Assembly: GCA_958510875.1 (NCBI GenBank)
Contig: OY294067.1
Location: forward strand, 136,121,726 to 136,185,725
DNA length: 64,000 bases
Origin: Endomychus coccineus
Lineage: Eukaryota > Arthropoda > Insecta > Coleoptera > Endomychidae
Reading direction: 5' to 3'
The notes beneath the pieces are model-generated. The model had not been told where the DNA came from and did no database searches. It was given only the letters and a program-made list of their open reading frames with translations. Shown here piece by piece: positions 17,329-28,200 of this stretch (its first letter is position 1; each line of letters opens with the position of its first letter). Made by a program: the position numbers and the translations under genes.

Positions 17329-19341
17329 ATGTCATCGTCGAAACGGAAAAAAATCGCCGATAAGCCAGATAGAAATAAGGATGTTATGAAGCAAAGATTC
17401 TACGATTTATTGGAAGAAAAAAGTGTCCGAACAAACACAGTATCTTTATCGCAAGAAAAGTATTTGTCTTTAATCGACGAGATTCGAAAACTGCGAAAAT
17501 CGAACGTTAAAAAAACACCTAGATATTATTGGTTGACGAGACAATTCGACGTGTTGCGCGTTAACGGTATCGATGAACTGATCAAGCCGGTAGGCGCGTC
17601 GTCGTCGTCGTCGTCGTCGTCGAAAAAAAAAAGTAAACCGATCGATTCGTCTGCCGCGTGTTTGACGAATATACTATTTTACGTGCATCACGACGAGTTG
17701 TTCGACGTCATCTACGACGCGCACGTATCGTTGGGACATAGAGGACGAGTTCGTACCTACAAGGAATTGTCGCGTCGTTACAAAAATATCACGCAATCGG
17801 ACGTTAAGTATTTCATTAGCGTCTGTGAAAATTGTCAGCAACAGCTAAAGCGCGAAAAGAAAAATATCGTTGTAAGACCGCTACTGTTCTCGGAGTTCAA
17901 CAGCAGATGCCAAGTCGATTTGATCGATCTACAATCGTCCAAAGATCGTAAATACAAGTTCATCATGGTGTATCAGGATCATTTGACCAAGTTCGTGATT
18001 CTGAGAGCGTTAGAATCGAAACGCGGCCAAGAAGTGGCTTATAATCTATTGCAAATTTTCACGTTGTTCGGCGCTCCCAATATTCTACAATCCGACAACG
18101 GTCGAGAATTCTGCAACAGCATTATCGAACATTTGACCGTTATATTCCCCGGATTCCGAATAGTTCACGGTAAACCTAGACATAGCGCCAGTCAGGGTAG
18201 CGTGGAGCGTGCCAATCAAGACGTGGAGAACATGATAAGCGTTTGGATGGCCGACAACGGAACGACGAGATGGAGCGACGGTTTGATGTTCGTACAATTG
18301 ATGAAGAACAGATCGTACCACGCCGGTATCGGTAGGTCTCCGTACGAAGCGATGTTCGGGTGTCCGGTGGAGATGGGACTGTCGTCGATTCCCATTCCGC
18401 GAGAATTGTCACGTATCCTTTGCACGGAAGAAGAATTAGAAAACGTTATCGCGTCGTCACAATTCGGCGGAAGTTACGTTGCTCGCGGCGATCGTATCGC
18501 GGTTGCTACCGAGAAAGATCCGCGCGATCGTGAAGATTTCGATGATGATGATGATGATGACAACGTCAACGACAACGCCGAGCAAGGAAGCGATAACGAC
18601 GACGACGACGACGACACGACAAACGAGCCGTCCACGTCGTCGACGGCTGCATCGAACGAAAAGTGTTCGGTATGTGCAAAAGTGTTTACGCCAACGGATA
18701 AGTGTGACCGGTGTAAATGTTCGATGCACGTCTCTTGCGTACAAGGTAGCGCGTTACCGTCGCCGGGATCTGCGAATACCGACGACAGCGACGACGAAGA
18801 CAGCGACGACGTTGCTCTCGCGACCTACGTGACGCTTAAATTGTGTTCGTTGTGTGCGAAAACGAAACGAATCGTCGGTGAGCGTGAGAATTCGAAAACA
18901 TGTTTGAAACGACAGGCGATCGTAATGAAGAAAACCTCGGACAGATTGAATCCTACCGTCGAGGTGGGTGCGACGGTTCGTATAACCGTGCCGGACGTCG
19001 ATCGTGCGAAATGTGACGCTCGCGCCGTGTTGGCCGTGATACTACGAAGAAACGCCGCCGACGGACTGTATCAATTGGGTACGCGTAACGGTATACTGAA
19101 GCAATTGTATTGCCGTTCCCAATTTGGCGTTTGTGAGCGGAAATTAATCGATGCGAGCGAAGTGCCCGACAAGAAAATATCTTTGCGCTCGGTGGCCATC
19201 GCTCAATCTTACGGTACGGGACAAGGATTCGTACGGTGTTGGTGTCGACAAAAGTGCGGAACGAAATTGTGCGCTTGTGTTAGGAATAAGATTTTGTGTA
19301 ATTCGAAATGTCACAATAACGAGAACTGTGCCAATAAGTGA
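17329..19341 (+). CDS. Domesticated DDE integrase with Cys-rich tail (KRBA2/Ginger-like)
   Basis: A 670-residue protein from ATG 17329, downstream of a CT-repeat leader. It has an HHCC zinc-binding domain (H132-x4-H137 ... C166-x2-C169), then an rve integrase core with D197, D256 and E293, i.e. 36 residues between the last two. A 60-residue acidic linker follows, then a PHD/RING-like Cys cluster (about 445-515) and a terminal CXC-type cluster (about 636-668: CWC, CGTKLCAC, CNSKC). This order is typical of cellular KRBA2/SCAND3-like proteins derived from Ginger-type transposons. No terminal inverted repeats are visible and the gene sits in a compact region between core-type genes, so it looks like a resident viral gene rather than a fresh insertion. 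Catalytic residues are intact. Confidence 0.85.
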   Translation: MSSSKRKKIADKPDRNKDVMKQRFYDLLEEKSVRTNTVSLSQEKYLSLIDEIRKLRKSNVKKTPRYYWLTRQFDVLRVNGIDELIKPVGASSSSSSSSKKKSKPIDSSAACLTNILFYVHHDELFDVIYDAHVSLGHRGRVRTYKELSRRYKNITQSDVKYFISVCENCQQQLKREKKNIVVRPLLFSEFNSRCQVDLIDLQSSKDRKYKFIMVYQDHLTKFVILRALESKRGQEVAYNLLQIFTLFGAPNILQSDNGREFCNSIIEHLTVIFPGFRIVHGKPRHSASQGSVERANQDVENMISVWMADNGTTRWSDGLMFVQLMKNRSYHAGIGRSPYEAMFGCPVEMGLSSIPIPRELSRILCTEEELENVIASSQFGGSYVARGDRIAVATEKDPRDREDFDDDDDDDNVNDNAEQGSDNDDDDDDTTNEPSTSSTAASNEKCSVCAKVFTPTDKCDRCKCSMHVSCVQGSALPSPGSANTDDSDDEDSDDVALATYVTLKLCSLCAKTKRIVGERENSKTCLKRQAIVMKKTSDRLNPTVEVGATVRITVPDVDRAKCDARAVLAVILRRNAADGLYQLGTRNGILKQLYCRSQFGVCERKLIDASEVPDKKISLRSVAIAQSYGTGQGFVRCWCRQKCGTKLCACVRNKILCNSKCHNNENCANK

Positions 19342-19462
19342 GGTGGAAAAATAAAAAGAATTTTACATTTTTATTTGTTGTTTTATTGAATTCATCATCA
19401 TCATCATCATCATAATCATAATCATCATCATAACGATCATCCGACGACACCGCTACAATTGA

Positions 19463-21046
19463 TTATTCCCCTGTGGAAAAATCCTTCAATTTTCTCATAA
19501 TCATCGAATGGGCCAGAGTGCTGAGCATAGTTTGCGTATCATCGTTCTCCGTCTCGTCGTCCGTGGCAATTGTACTCATCACGTCGGCCTCTTTCGTGAT
19601 CGCGTCGTGATTATGATCTCCGCGCAACAAACAATCGTATAAATATTTGACGACGTTAATGTCGCCCGTTTCTTCTGGAAAATAGCTGCCGTGTATTTCT
19701 AACAAACGATTTCGCCACACAGACCTCAACGTTCGTACATTTTCCTCGTACACCTTGTCCAAGTTATTCAATACGTTCGGGACGGTTCTGTAGAATTGTC
19801 CGCATACATCGTCGACGTACTTCGTGATAGTTTCTCGTTGACTAGGAATCTCGTCAGATTCGTCTTTGACTAGTTTCAATTTCTTTTCGAGCTTATTGAC
19901 TAACACGTTGATTTGAATCGTAATTTGATATTTTCTCGCGTCGTCGAGGTCTCGCGTCTGTATGAATTCGTTTCGGAACCGTTTCATCTCTAGAAAATAT
20001 CGACGTACGATCGATTCGAAATCGAACGATAGGGTTTCGTCAAAAATGGCAGACGAAATTTCGTTCATCGCCAAATTTGTCAATCGTAGAAATATATTCG
20101 TGTCCGTAGTGTCACCGCTATCTCCGCCGTCTGGATTGTCGTAGAAATAATTACGGATCAGTGGAACGGTCAAATCCCGAGCATAAGTTCTCACTAACGG
20201 CGCGGCGAAATAATTCATTTTGGGAGGAGGCGATTTCGTTTCGAGCGAACGACGTGGCCTCTTGGACGGATGCTGTGGTATATATCGACTAGTACTCGGT
20301 TCACTTGCCGCCGCCGCCGCCGCTATTACCGACGATACGGCGGGAGACAGCGACCTTTTTCTTTTCCAATTTCGGCAAACGCAACCGGCGTGAGATGCTT
20401 CCGCGCACACCTTACGAATTATCGATAGCAATTCGACTGGAACGGTGTCGTCGTCAGCGTCGTCGCCGTATCTGCTGCCGAATATGTCGTCGTATAGTAT
20501 TTTCAGAGATGTTGACGGCCGATGAATTCTACCGTATTCGAGTAGGGCGAACGTTAGTATTATACTACCCGAACGGCGAATTATTTCACTCGTCGCTTTC
20601 TGATCGGCTTGCGGCAGCTGTAAAAATGTAGGACGGAAAATTTCGTAACTATCTTTGAGAAGTCGTTTGTGATCCATCACAGACGATGCAGTACTATATG
20701 TTGATACCGCGGCAGCGGAGCTCGTAGATTCCACGTTCGATTCGCATATCGGTGGCGTCGACGTAAGCGTACGTTTCCTAGTCCCCTGTCGTTGCGTTAC
20801 TACCGATGTCGGTTCCGTCGGTGTTGTTGGTGGTGGTGACGACGGCGACGGTGGTTGCATTACAGACATGGGCATCTGACGACTATGCTGCGGTAGTAGT
20901 TCGAGAGGATCGAGAGGCGATCGAGACGACTTCGAGGTTGAACTTGTTGCTGACTCTTGTACAAATTCTGTTTCCGCAGACGAGTCGTGTGGTGATTGCG
21001 ATCGTCGTTGCTCTTGCGAGGATGCAGGTGGCGAATTATCGGTCAT
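19463..21046 (-). CDS. Unknown 527-aa protein, family member with 21.7-23.3 kb gene
   Basis: Starts at ATG 21046. The N-terminal 150 residues are Ser/Pro/Thr-rich and disordered. A conserved central motif CAEA-x-HAGCVCR-x-W (about residues 212-227) looks zinc-binding. The C-terminal 270 residues are helical and shared with 21698-23257 and, more distantly, with 2542-4391 (LTNL, QINVLV-KLEK, SVWRN-LLEIH, LLRGDHN, H-x2-IMRKLK). The two neighbours are in tandem on the same strand, so one arose by duplication. Function unknown; three diverged copies suggest an abundant or fast-evolving virion or host-interaction protein. A (CAT)n microsatellite lies in the convergent 3' gap at 19393-19440. Confidence 0.8.
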   Translation of the reverse strand: MTDNSPPASSQEQRRSQSPHDSSAETEFVQESATSSTSKSSRSPLDPLELLPQHSRQMPMSVMQPPSPSSPPPTTPTEPTSVVTQRQGTRKRTLTSTPPICESNVESTSSAAAVSTYSTASSVMDHKRLLKDSYEIFRPTFLQLPQADQKATSEIIRRSGSIILTFALLEYGRIHRPSTSLKILYDDIFGSRYGDDADDDTVPVELLSIIRKVCAEASHAGCVCRNWKRKRSLSPAVSSVIAAAAAASEPSTSRYIPQHPSKRPRRSLETKSPPPKMNYFAAPLVRTYARDLTVPLIRNYFYDNPDGGDSGDTTDTNIFLRLTNLAMNEISSAIFDETLSFDFESIVRRYFLEMKRFRNEFIQTRDLDDARKYQITIQINVLVNKLEKKLKLVKDESDEIPSQRETITKYVDDVCGQFYRTVPNVLNNLDKVYEENVRTLRSVWRNRLLEIHGSYFPEETGDINVVKYLYDCLLRGDHNHDAITKEADVMSTIATDDETENDDTQTMLSTLAHSMIMRKLKDFSTGE

Positions 21047-21697
21047 TTTATGAGAGAGAATTTGTACAATCGGTGAAGATGAAATTGCTTCGTAGTTCTA
21101 TAACAAAGATTCGCATGAACGTAATGTTCGAAGGGGTTGTTAACGTTTACGCTATGAATTTTGACAACGAACGAACGAAATAGCAAAACATGTATTACCT
21201 GGATGATTTGCGCTCAGACTAGAAACTCACAATTGTTGTTTTAGGTAAAATTTGTCCGTCAAACACGATACGTGCTACGGATATGAAAAAGCGCTCCAGG
21301 CCGCCTCGTATATATTCATCGTATCACGCGGAATACCGAGAATTTCAACTGCGTATTATTTCGTAGAAGTCACGCGTGCCATCGATTTAGTTAGATATAT
21401 TAGGATCGATCGTCCTTGAACCTCGAACGCCTGTCGAGCGACACGATGTACGAATTAACGCATTTATTTCTCGAACTATGTGTAGTTTCGCGTAAGATGC
21501 AGAACATACTACGATCTATCGTACAAGTCTCGACGTTGTTCGAATCACAAGAAGCACGCCGTTCGAAGTTTACTATAATTATACGGATTTCAAAACGTCC
21601 ACCGATTGTACGAGGGGGTTGTCAAATTCGAGCTAGAATGAATAAAAAGCCCTATTTTTTTTTTAATAATTTTATTTATAATTTTAAGATACAAAAG
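21047..21697. other. Spacer between tandem paralogs
   Basis: About 650 bases without a gene I can support. A plus-strand frame from ATG 21445 (about 140 codons) runs into the 3' end of the minus-strand paralog and has no recognisable feature. The sequence near 21640-21690 is A/T-rich and contains AATAAA-like signals for the genes that end there. Confidence 0.5.
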
Positions 21698-23257
21698 TCA
21701 ATTATTTATCGTTTTTCGCAAATTTTCCATTATCATCGCATGTGTTACGGGACGCAAGACGTTATGTGTATTGCCAACGGTCTCGTTCGTGGCGATCGAA
21801 CACATCACATCGGCCTCTTTGGTGATGGCCTCACGATTGTGATCACCACGAAGCAGACAATTGTATAGATATTCGACGACACCCGTTTCATTTAATTCTT
21901 CGGGAAAATGTCTTCTGTGTAATTCCAATAATTTATTCCTCCACGCAGACTTCAAGACACGTGCATTTTCCTGGTCGGTTTTTTCGACATCGTTTAAAAT
22001 ATTGGGAACCGTTTTGAAAAATTCTCCACACACGTCTTGGACATAGCTTTCGGCAGCCTCTTGACCGTTCGGGATCGTACGCGATTCGTCTTTCAATTGT
22101 TTCAGAATTTTCTCCAATTTACTTACTAACACGTTAATTTGGACCGTCACTTGATATCTCTTCACATCGTCCAGATGATTCGCCGATATATATTCGTTCC
22201 TGGATCGCCTCAATAGCGAAAAATATTTTTCCATGATTACTGGGAATTTGAACGATAACGTTTCTTCGATAAGGGCTGATGAAATTTCTTCGGTAGCGGA
22301 ATTTGTCAACTGTAACAATATATTTATATTTATAGAGTTGGTGGCGGTGCCGTCTGGATTATTGTAAAAATAGCTTCTCATCAGCGGTACGGTTATTTCA
22401 TGTGCTAAATTCTGGGTGAACGATACAGCGAAATAGTTAATTTTCGGAATACGATTGCAATGTGGTGTGTTATGCATTCTCTGAATCGATTGTGGAGGCT
22501 GTATCTGTTGGCTTACGTTTGGTTCTTCCGTAGTCTGCGTTTGTGCCGTTTTCATCGTCGTTGTCGTCGTCGTCGTCGTCGTCGCCATCAACGATGTCGA
22601 TCTCCTTTCTGTCCATCTACGGCAAACACAGCCAGCGTGTTCCGCTTCCGCACACGTCATACGTATCAGTTGTAGCAATTCGTGGGGGACGGTGTTATTG
22701 GCATCCTCTTTGTGTTTGAATATGCTGTCGTATATTTCTCGCAGATTTGCCGATGGTTGATAAATTTCCCCATATTCGACGAGAGCAAATGTGAGAACGA
22801 CACTACCGGACCGACGAATTATCTTGGTCATCGATTTCTGCTTGATTTCTGACAGCTGTGCGAATCTCGAACGGAACACTTCGTACTTGTCTCTGAACGT
22901 TTGTTGATAATTCACCACCGATGACAACGACGACGACGACGACGACGATGATTTATGTGTAGCTGCGACGGACCGGATGGATTCGGCGTCTGATTCATAT
23001 ATCGACGGCGACGGTTGTGGTGGCGAATCTATTCTGACTTTTTTTACAGCCACCTCCTGTTGTATCTTCCCTACCGGACGAGACGTTCCCGGCGACGATA
23101 TTTCTCCAGGGCTAGGTCGTTTGAGCGATCGACGTGAAGACGACGTGGATGGCTGCGACAGAGGTACTATGGTTTCTGGTGGTTTCAGAAACACCATTTC
23201 AGTCTCAATCGACGAAGTTCCTTGTTGTACCTGTGGCTGCGACTGGTCGGGTAACAT
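21698..23257 (-). CDS. Unknown 519-aa protein, tandem paralog
   Basis: First in-frame ATG is 23257 (MLPDQSQ); the open frame continues upstream without ATG to 23297. The protein has the same plan as its neighbour: Ser/Pro-rich N-terminus, CAEA-x-HAGCVCR-x-W motif (about residues 200-214), Thr run, and the shared helical C-terminal domain ending H-x2-IMENLRK. If the possible intron at 23298-23356 is real, the start lies in the upstream Gln-rich frame instead. Identity to the neighbour is moderate, so the duplication is not recent. Confidence 0.78.
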   Translation of the reverse strand: MLPDQSQPQVQQGTSSIETEMVFLKPPETIVPLSQPSTSSSRRSLKRPSPGEISSPGTSRPVGKIQQEVAVKKVRIDSPPQPSPSIYESDAESIRSVAATHKSSSSSSSSLSSVVNYQQTFRDKYEVFRSRFAQLSEIKQKSMTKIIRRSGSVVLTFALVEYGEIYQPSANLREIYDSIFKHKEDANNTVPHELLQLIRMTCAEAEHAGCVCRRWTERRSTSLMATTTTTTTTTMKTAQTQTTEEPNVSQQIQPPQSIQRMHNTPHCNRIPKINYFAVSFTQNLAHEITVPLMRSYFYNNPDGTATNSININILLQLTNSATEEISSALIEETLSFKFPVIMEKYFSLLRRSRNEYISANHLDDVKRYQVTVQINVLVSKLEKILKQLKDESRTIPNGQEAAESYVQDVCGEFFKTVPNILNDVEKTDQENARVLKSAWRNKLLELHRRHFPEELNETGVVEYLYNCLLRGDHNREAITKEADVMCSIATNETVGNTHNVLRPVTHAMIMENLRKTINN

Positions 23258-23297
23258 ACCGCTCAGCTCGTCCGACGCCAATACTGCGCCAAACTTC

Positions 23298-23356
23298 TAC
23301 GACAAAATATGTGTAAAATAACGACAAAAAGTCGCATACGAAATAATATAGCTTAC
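23298..23356 (-). other. Possible 59-nt spliceosomal intron
   Basis: On the minus strand the Gln-rich frame 23716-23357 ends its plausible coding part with GAG, then GTAAGC (perfect insect-type donor), 59 bases, and TTTTGTCGTAG (acceptor). Joining at this point is in phase with the next frame, which lacks an ATG at its 5' end. The length suits small arthropod introns. No transcript evidence; splicing is rare in these viruses. Confidence 0.4.
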
Positions 23357-23716
23357 CTCGATAAGTTGTAGATTCAGTATTTGTTGCTGCTTCTGCTGCT
23401 GTTGCTGCTGCTGAGACTGCTGTTGTAGTTGATTTCCTACGAGCATCTGCCCATCGAACGTTGAATCGTAATAGTATTGGGAACTTTCCCCGTTCAATTC
23501 ATGTATACTATTCATCTCGCACACACCGGATGTCATCTCACGCTCTATTAAATCGTAAATGATGCTGCCCGTTATGGGCTCTTTCCATTTATAGTACTTT
23601 TCGACTTCCGTTCGTCGAGATAGTACAATCATATAATCGAGTACATGTACAAATATAATAGTTATTGAAATACAACACATAGTGGAATTTATATTTGTGA
23701 ATCGAATCAAATACAA
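23357..23716 (-). CDS. Gln-rich frame, possible first exon
   Basis: About 120 codons ending in a Gln run (QQQSQQQQQQQKQQQ) and then the possible donor site. A block near the middle (YYKWKEPITGSIIYDLIE) looks like ordinary protein. The first 25 residues are hydrophobic. It may be exon 1 of the 21.7-23.3 kb gene or a separate small gene with a stop at 23297. The remaining gap to 23813 is A/T-rich and shows nothing else. Confidence 0.4.
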
Positions 23717-23813
23717 TTTGTGCAGTGGAAATAATAATATAACAAAAATTTGTTGTATTTTTTAAACTATTCCTACTTGTATAATTCAACCATTTTTTCG
23801 CTAAATTATTCAA

Positions 23814-24992
23814 TTACGATACACGACGACCGCATACGATACAATATTTCGATATGTGAATCATTTCGTCGCTGCATCGTTTCTGTTCGTAGCGATAGGT
23901 GAAACCCTTATCGTGTTTACATTGCGAGCTCGATCTGTACCATTCGTGTGACGGATTGTCGTTGATCGGTAACATCTGTCCATAATCGTGGATCACGGTA
24001 CGATTCTGGTCGTCGTTGTCGTCGCCGTTGTCGTCGTCGTCGTCGTCGTGATTATCCTCAATTTCCATCGTTAGACCCCAAAACGATATACAGTCACCGA
24101 CAAGTTCGTCGTGTAACATTTTCGTTCGCAATTTGAATTTTTTATTCTTCGATATCTTCGATATGTACATTCGTGGGTCGGTTAGGATTACGTTGAATTG
24201 TAGAAAATAATCGATTTGTGAATATCTTAAAAGTGCTCTCCGGACGACGTCGTCATAGGCGATCGTGGGGTGGTGTGTTTCGATATTCGTCTTGTTGTTG
24301 TTGTTGTTGTTATTGTTATTGACGCCGGTTGAAAGGTATTCGATATCTTTTCCTAATGCTCGTGAAAGTTCTCGAATAATTTCGATATTATTCCTATGGT
24401 TTCGATCGCGATTGCAATGTTTATTAATATGTTTCGACTGTTTGGCGATAAGAGGGGCGTTCCGTTTCGTATTATAATCCTTATATTTTGACGATGACGA
24501 CGACGACGTTATCGCCGCCGTGTTGAATCGACATTTGGACAAAATTCCGTTGATGGCGACGTCGTAGTGCGGGGATGCGGAAGATGACGGTTGCTGATGC
24601 TGCGGTAACGAACGTTCGTGGAAGGTACGAACGAAATGTTTATTGAACGCTACCACGGTGGGATCGATGTTCTTCCAGAAAAATTGCGTTTTCAATTGGT
24701 ATTCGTTGGTGAACGATAACCTGCTTATCGTTCCGTCGTCGGTCGAAATGTTACTACCGGCCAATCGGTCGTCCGTGAAGGAGATAGCGTCGAGTACGTT
24801 GAACGCTACGATAATTTCACACGGACAAACGTCGCTAGGGAATACGTTATAAATTCGTTTCGCCCCCTGACGATCTGTCTTGTTGATCCATTTATGTTTG
24901 AAAAAATTCGTTTCTTCTTTAGATCCTATACGGAATTTATTCGACGGATAATAGAATATCTGTCGATGATAATCGTGATCGTTATTATTCAT
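23814..24992 (-). CDS. Unknown 392-aa protein with C-terminal Cys pair
   Basis: ATG 24992 is preceded by a TATATATATA stretch. The protein is mostly globular, with an Asn run (about residues 224-232) and an Asp run (about 317-327) from triplet repeats. The C-terminus has a KYCIVCGRRVS end, and CKHDKGF earlier, which together (C, H, C, C) could bind zinc. No family recognised. It is followed downstream by the A/T-rich gap and the Gln-rich frame. The upstream gap 24993-25218 shows nothing except the divergent-looking C-rich stretch near 25120-25145. Confidence 0.75.
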   Translation of the reverse strand: MNNNDHDYHRQIFYYPSNKFRIGSKEETNFFKHKWINKTDRQGAKRIYNVFPSDVCPCEIIVAFNVLDAISFTDDRLAGSNISTDDGTISRLSFTNEYQLKTQFFWKNIDPTVVAFNKHFVRTFHERSLPQHQQPSSSASPHYDVAINGILSKCRFNTAAITSSSSSSKYKDYNTKRNAPLIAKQSKHINKHCNRDRNHRNNIEIIRELSRALGKDIEYLSTGVNNNNNNNNNKTNIETHHPTIAYDDVVRRALLRYSQIDYFLQFNVILTDPRMYISKISKNKKFKLRTKMLHDELVGDCISFWGLTMEIEDNHDDDDDDNGDDNDDQNRTVIHDYGQMLPINDNPSHEWYRSSSQCKHDKGFTYRYEQKRCSDEMIHISKYCIVCGRRVS

Positions 24993-25218
24993 AGTATATA
25001 TATATACGAGACAGGTGAACGATCTAACGAATTTAATTTCTACTTGTCTCCTTCCGACGACATCACACTACTGAATAGGAAATCTCGTAACGTCCGTATC
25101 GATAGACGTTATCCGACAATCTCACACCCCCGTCCCCCTCTCGTTCCCTTTCTACATATCACGTACGTGATCGAGGCGTCGTTCGATACGAACGGAACCT
25201 ATTCGACTCAGCTAAGCG

Positions 25219-28200
25219 CTAACGTTTCTGACCGACGGTCAGTTTGAACGCAAAACTTTCATCGTGAAGGATTTCTTCGATCAAGCTCTTATTGTCTAGC
25301 GGACCGACGAAATATTGTTCGAATATATGAGCAGCCAGACTGTCTCGAATTCCGCTAGGAACGTGTACGCTACTATCGAGAACTGTATCTAGAAAATAAT
25401 CGACAAACGACGAATCTGTCGCGAACGGAGTTGTCTCGTTCGTATTTTCGACGATGCTACCACCACCACCACCACCGTCCTCGCCACCTCCACGTTTCGT
25501 ATCGAGTTTGGAATCGTCGTCGTCGTCGTCGTCGTCGCGTCGAGAAATGTATCGGTTATGATAGTCGAGCGAAGATAATATTTTATGCGACGTGTCGACC
25601 GACAGTTTTGTAATCCATATTTTATGTCGCATCTGTTTGTATCGTCTACATATCTGAGCATTTTTCACCTCTCGCGCTAGTATGCCGGTACTGAACGCGA
25701 ATTTCGTTATCAACGACAAAAGATCGTTCCGTGTCGTGGGCACCGGTATGCCTTTACCACCGTTCAACCGTCTATATTCCAGGACGATATCGTCGAATTC
25801 CGATTTGAAATTCAATATTAAATTATAATTTAAATTTTCATGGATCGCTCGCATCCTTCGGAAAATAGCGGACGACTGTTTCGTCGTGGATAAAACTATT
25901 TCCGCTATTCCGAAGCATATCTGTAGATACGCGCGGAATTCACCACCGACAACACCACCTTTATCGGTATTGGCGAAAATCTCGCTGGAGCCGTTCAACA
26001 ATTCGCCGACTCGATTCATCATCACTATCGATTGTTGTTTTTGACGTTTCCTCGTTTCATCGTCGTCGTCGTCGTCGTCGTCGTCATCGTCGTTGCCAGC
26101 TCTGTTACCGGAACTTGCATTTCGTAGCGTCATCATCGTCCCACCGCTATCGATTTTTTTCCGATTTTGCATAATTTCATCGTATCTATTCCGAAGATCG
26201 TCACGTTCCGTTCGGATTGTCTCGACGTTAGTTTCCAGATCGACGATATACCGATCGAAAGTATCGATACGAGATTTCAATTCGCTCACTTCTAACGTCA
26301 AAGTTTCGGCGAAACGTTCGAGCTGTACGATTCGATCTTGTTTTGCTTCTATGACGGACTCGTATCGTTTCTCTCCCGAAAAGAATTTTTCCTGATCGGC
26401 GACGCACTGCTGTCGAAAATACGCATCTTGCTGTTCCGCGTAACGAATCATTTCGTTGGACATGAGATTCTTTTCTTCTTGCGCGACGACCAGATTCGTA
26501 TTTAGCTGTGCTATTTGTTGCACGTATCCGTCGATTTCTAATCGATGACGCGACTCCGATTCCTGAACGTGACGTTGTAGCCGATCGTTATTCTCCCGGT
26601 TGAGTTCTTCTCGTATTCGATTACAATGCGTTATATTTTCGCGTTGTAACGTATCGTTTTGTTCGAGAGTGGCGATTTGCGAATTCAACTCTGCCAGCTT
26701 CCGATCGTGCTTATCGATCTGTTCTATGTATGTTTGTTTTTCCGATTCGCGAGTACGCTCGACTTCGGAAAATTGTCTTTTCGCCTCGACCAAATCGGTA
26801 CGTAATTGTTGGACGGTCGCGACGTTCTCGTCGTAAACGCTTTTCGCCCGTAGACTCTCAGACGTACATTCGTCGATTTGCGTCTGCATCTGTGCCATGA
26901 TCGCTCGTTGAGTTTCGATCGTCTGAGTTAAATTACGCTTCTCGTTGGCTAGTTCGTTGTGACGATATTCCATCGCGTCGGCGTTTCGTTCGGAGTCTTT
27001 TTCGAACGTTCGAGTTAACGATTCCAATCGATCTCGATGCTCTTGTATCATATTTTCGTTCTTTCGGATCGTTTCTATCACGAAATTCGTTATATTCACG
27101 ATAGTTAGATCTGTAACGTATACGCGACACGTTTCGATCATCCACTCGACGAACGCCATATAAGCCAACGTACGCTGTAACAATACGTTATAGTCATCGT
27201 CGTTGTTGTCGTCGTAACCGTCGGAGTTGTCGCGCTTGTCGTTATAACTCACGAGCGACGATGACGACGGAAGTGACACGGGTAGGTCTTTTAGCAATTT
27301 CGATCGCGAATAAAATTCACGTATCTGATAAACGAAATTCAAGCACATTTCGAACATCTCGTTCGTTTTCGTCGTCCACTTACGACTTTGTTGCGACTGT
27401 CCCGGTTGTTGTTGTTGTTGTTGTTGTTGTTTTTGTTTATCGAATCTCTCGCATATTTTACGTATCTGATCCTGTCTATCCATCGGTAATAAATTGACGG
27501 TCCAATTCGTCCAGCGAACGAGAATTTCGATTATCGAACGAAACGACTTATTGGACCTTTTTAACACGGACTCGTCCAATTCGTTCGTAATAAACAACGC
27601 GATATTACCGATTTCCTCTTGTAATTTCAATTTTTCCTTACTCGTTCGTTCTTGTCGCGTCGTACACGAATTCAAATTGCTAATGTACGTTTTAGAAATG
27701 CCGTTTATCGTTCGGGAATACTCTTGTCGCACTTTCCACGTTAATTCGCCGCTACCGATCGGAATGGACTTTATCATTTTCGTCAACGTTCTGATATCAT
27801 CAGCCACTTCGAGGGTGGCGTAGCGATCGTGAGCGAGTAAATGTTCGTATATCGAAAGAGATGTGATGGGCACGTTGTCGTTAATTTGTTTGGTTTTTTT
27901 CGCGTACACTTTTTTCAAACGATCCGACTCCAGAATCATAGTATACACGTTGGGTTGAATAAAGTTCATATACCATACGTATTGATGCGAGAATAAATTG
28001 GACGCATCAGTGTAGTACGTCTCTAATATGTCGACGTATTTATCGAACGGTACGTCGTTCGCAGACGGAGCTAAAGATTTAAGATTTTCTCGTAGATTTC
28101 GGTCACCGCCGTGTCCATTACTGCCGCCGCCGCCGCCGCCGCCGAAATCGTCATCGTAGTAGTAGTTTTTATCGTTATTACGACGAGGCGACGAACGGGG

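Noticed and set aside
21416..21868. Plus-strand frame of 150 codons between the tandem paralogs
   Set aside because: It starts with TTG, has no recognisable feature, and overlaps the 3' part of the minus-strand gene.
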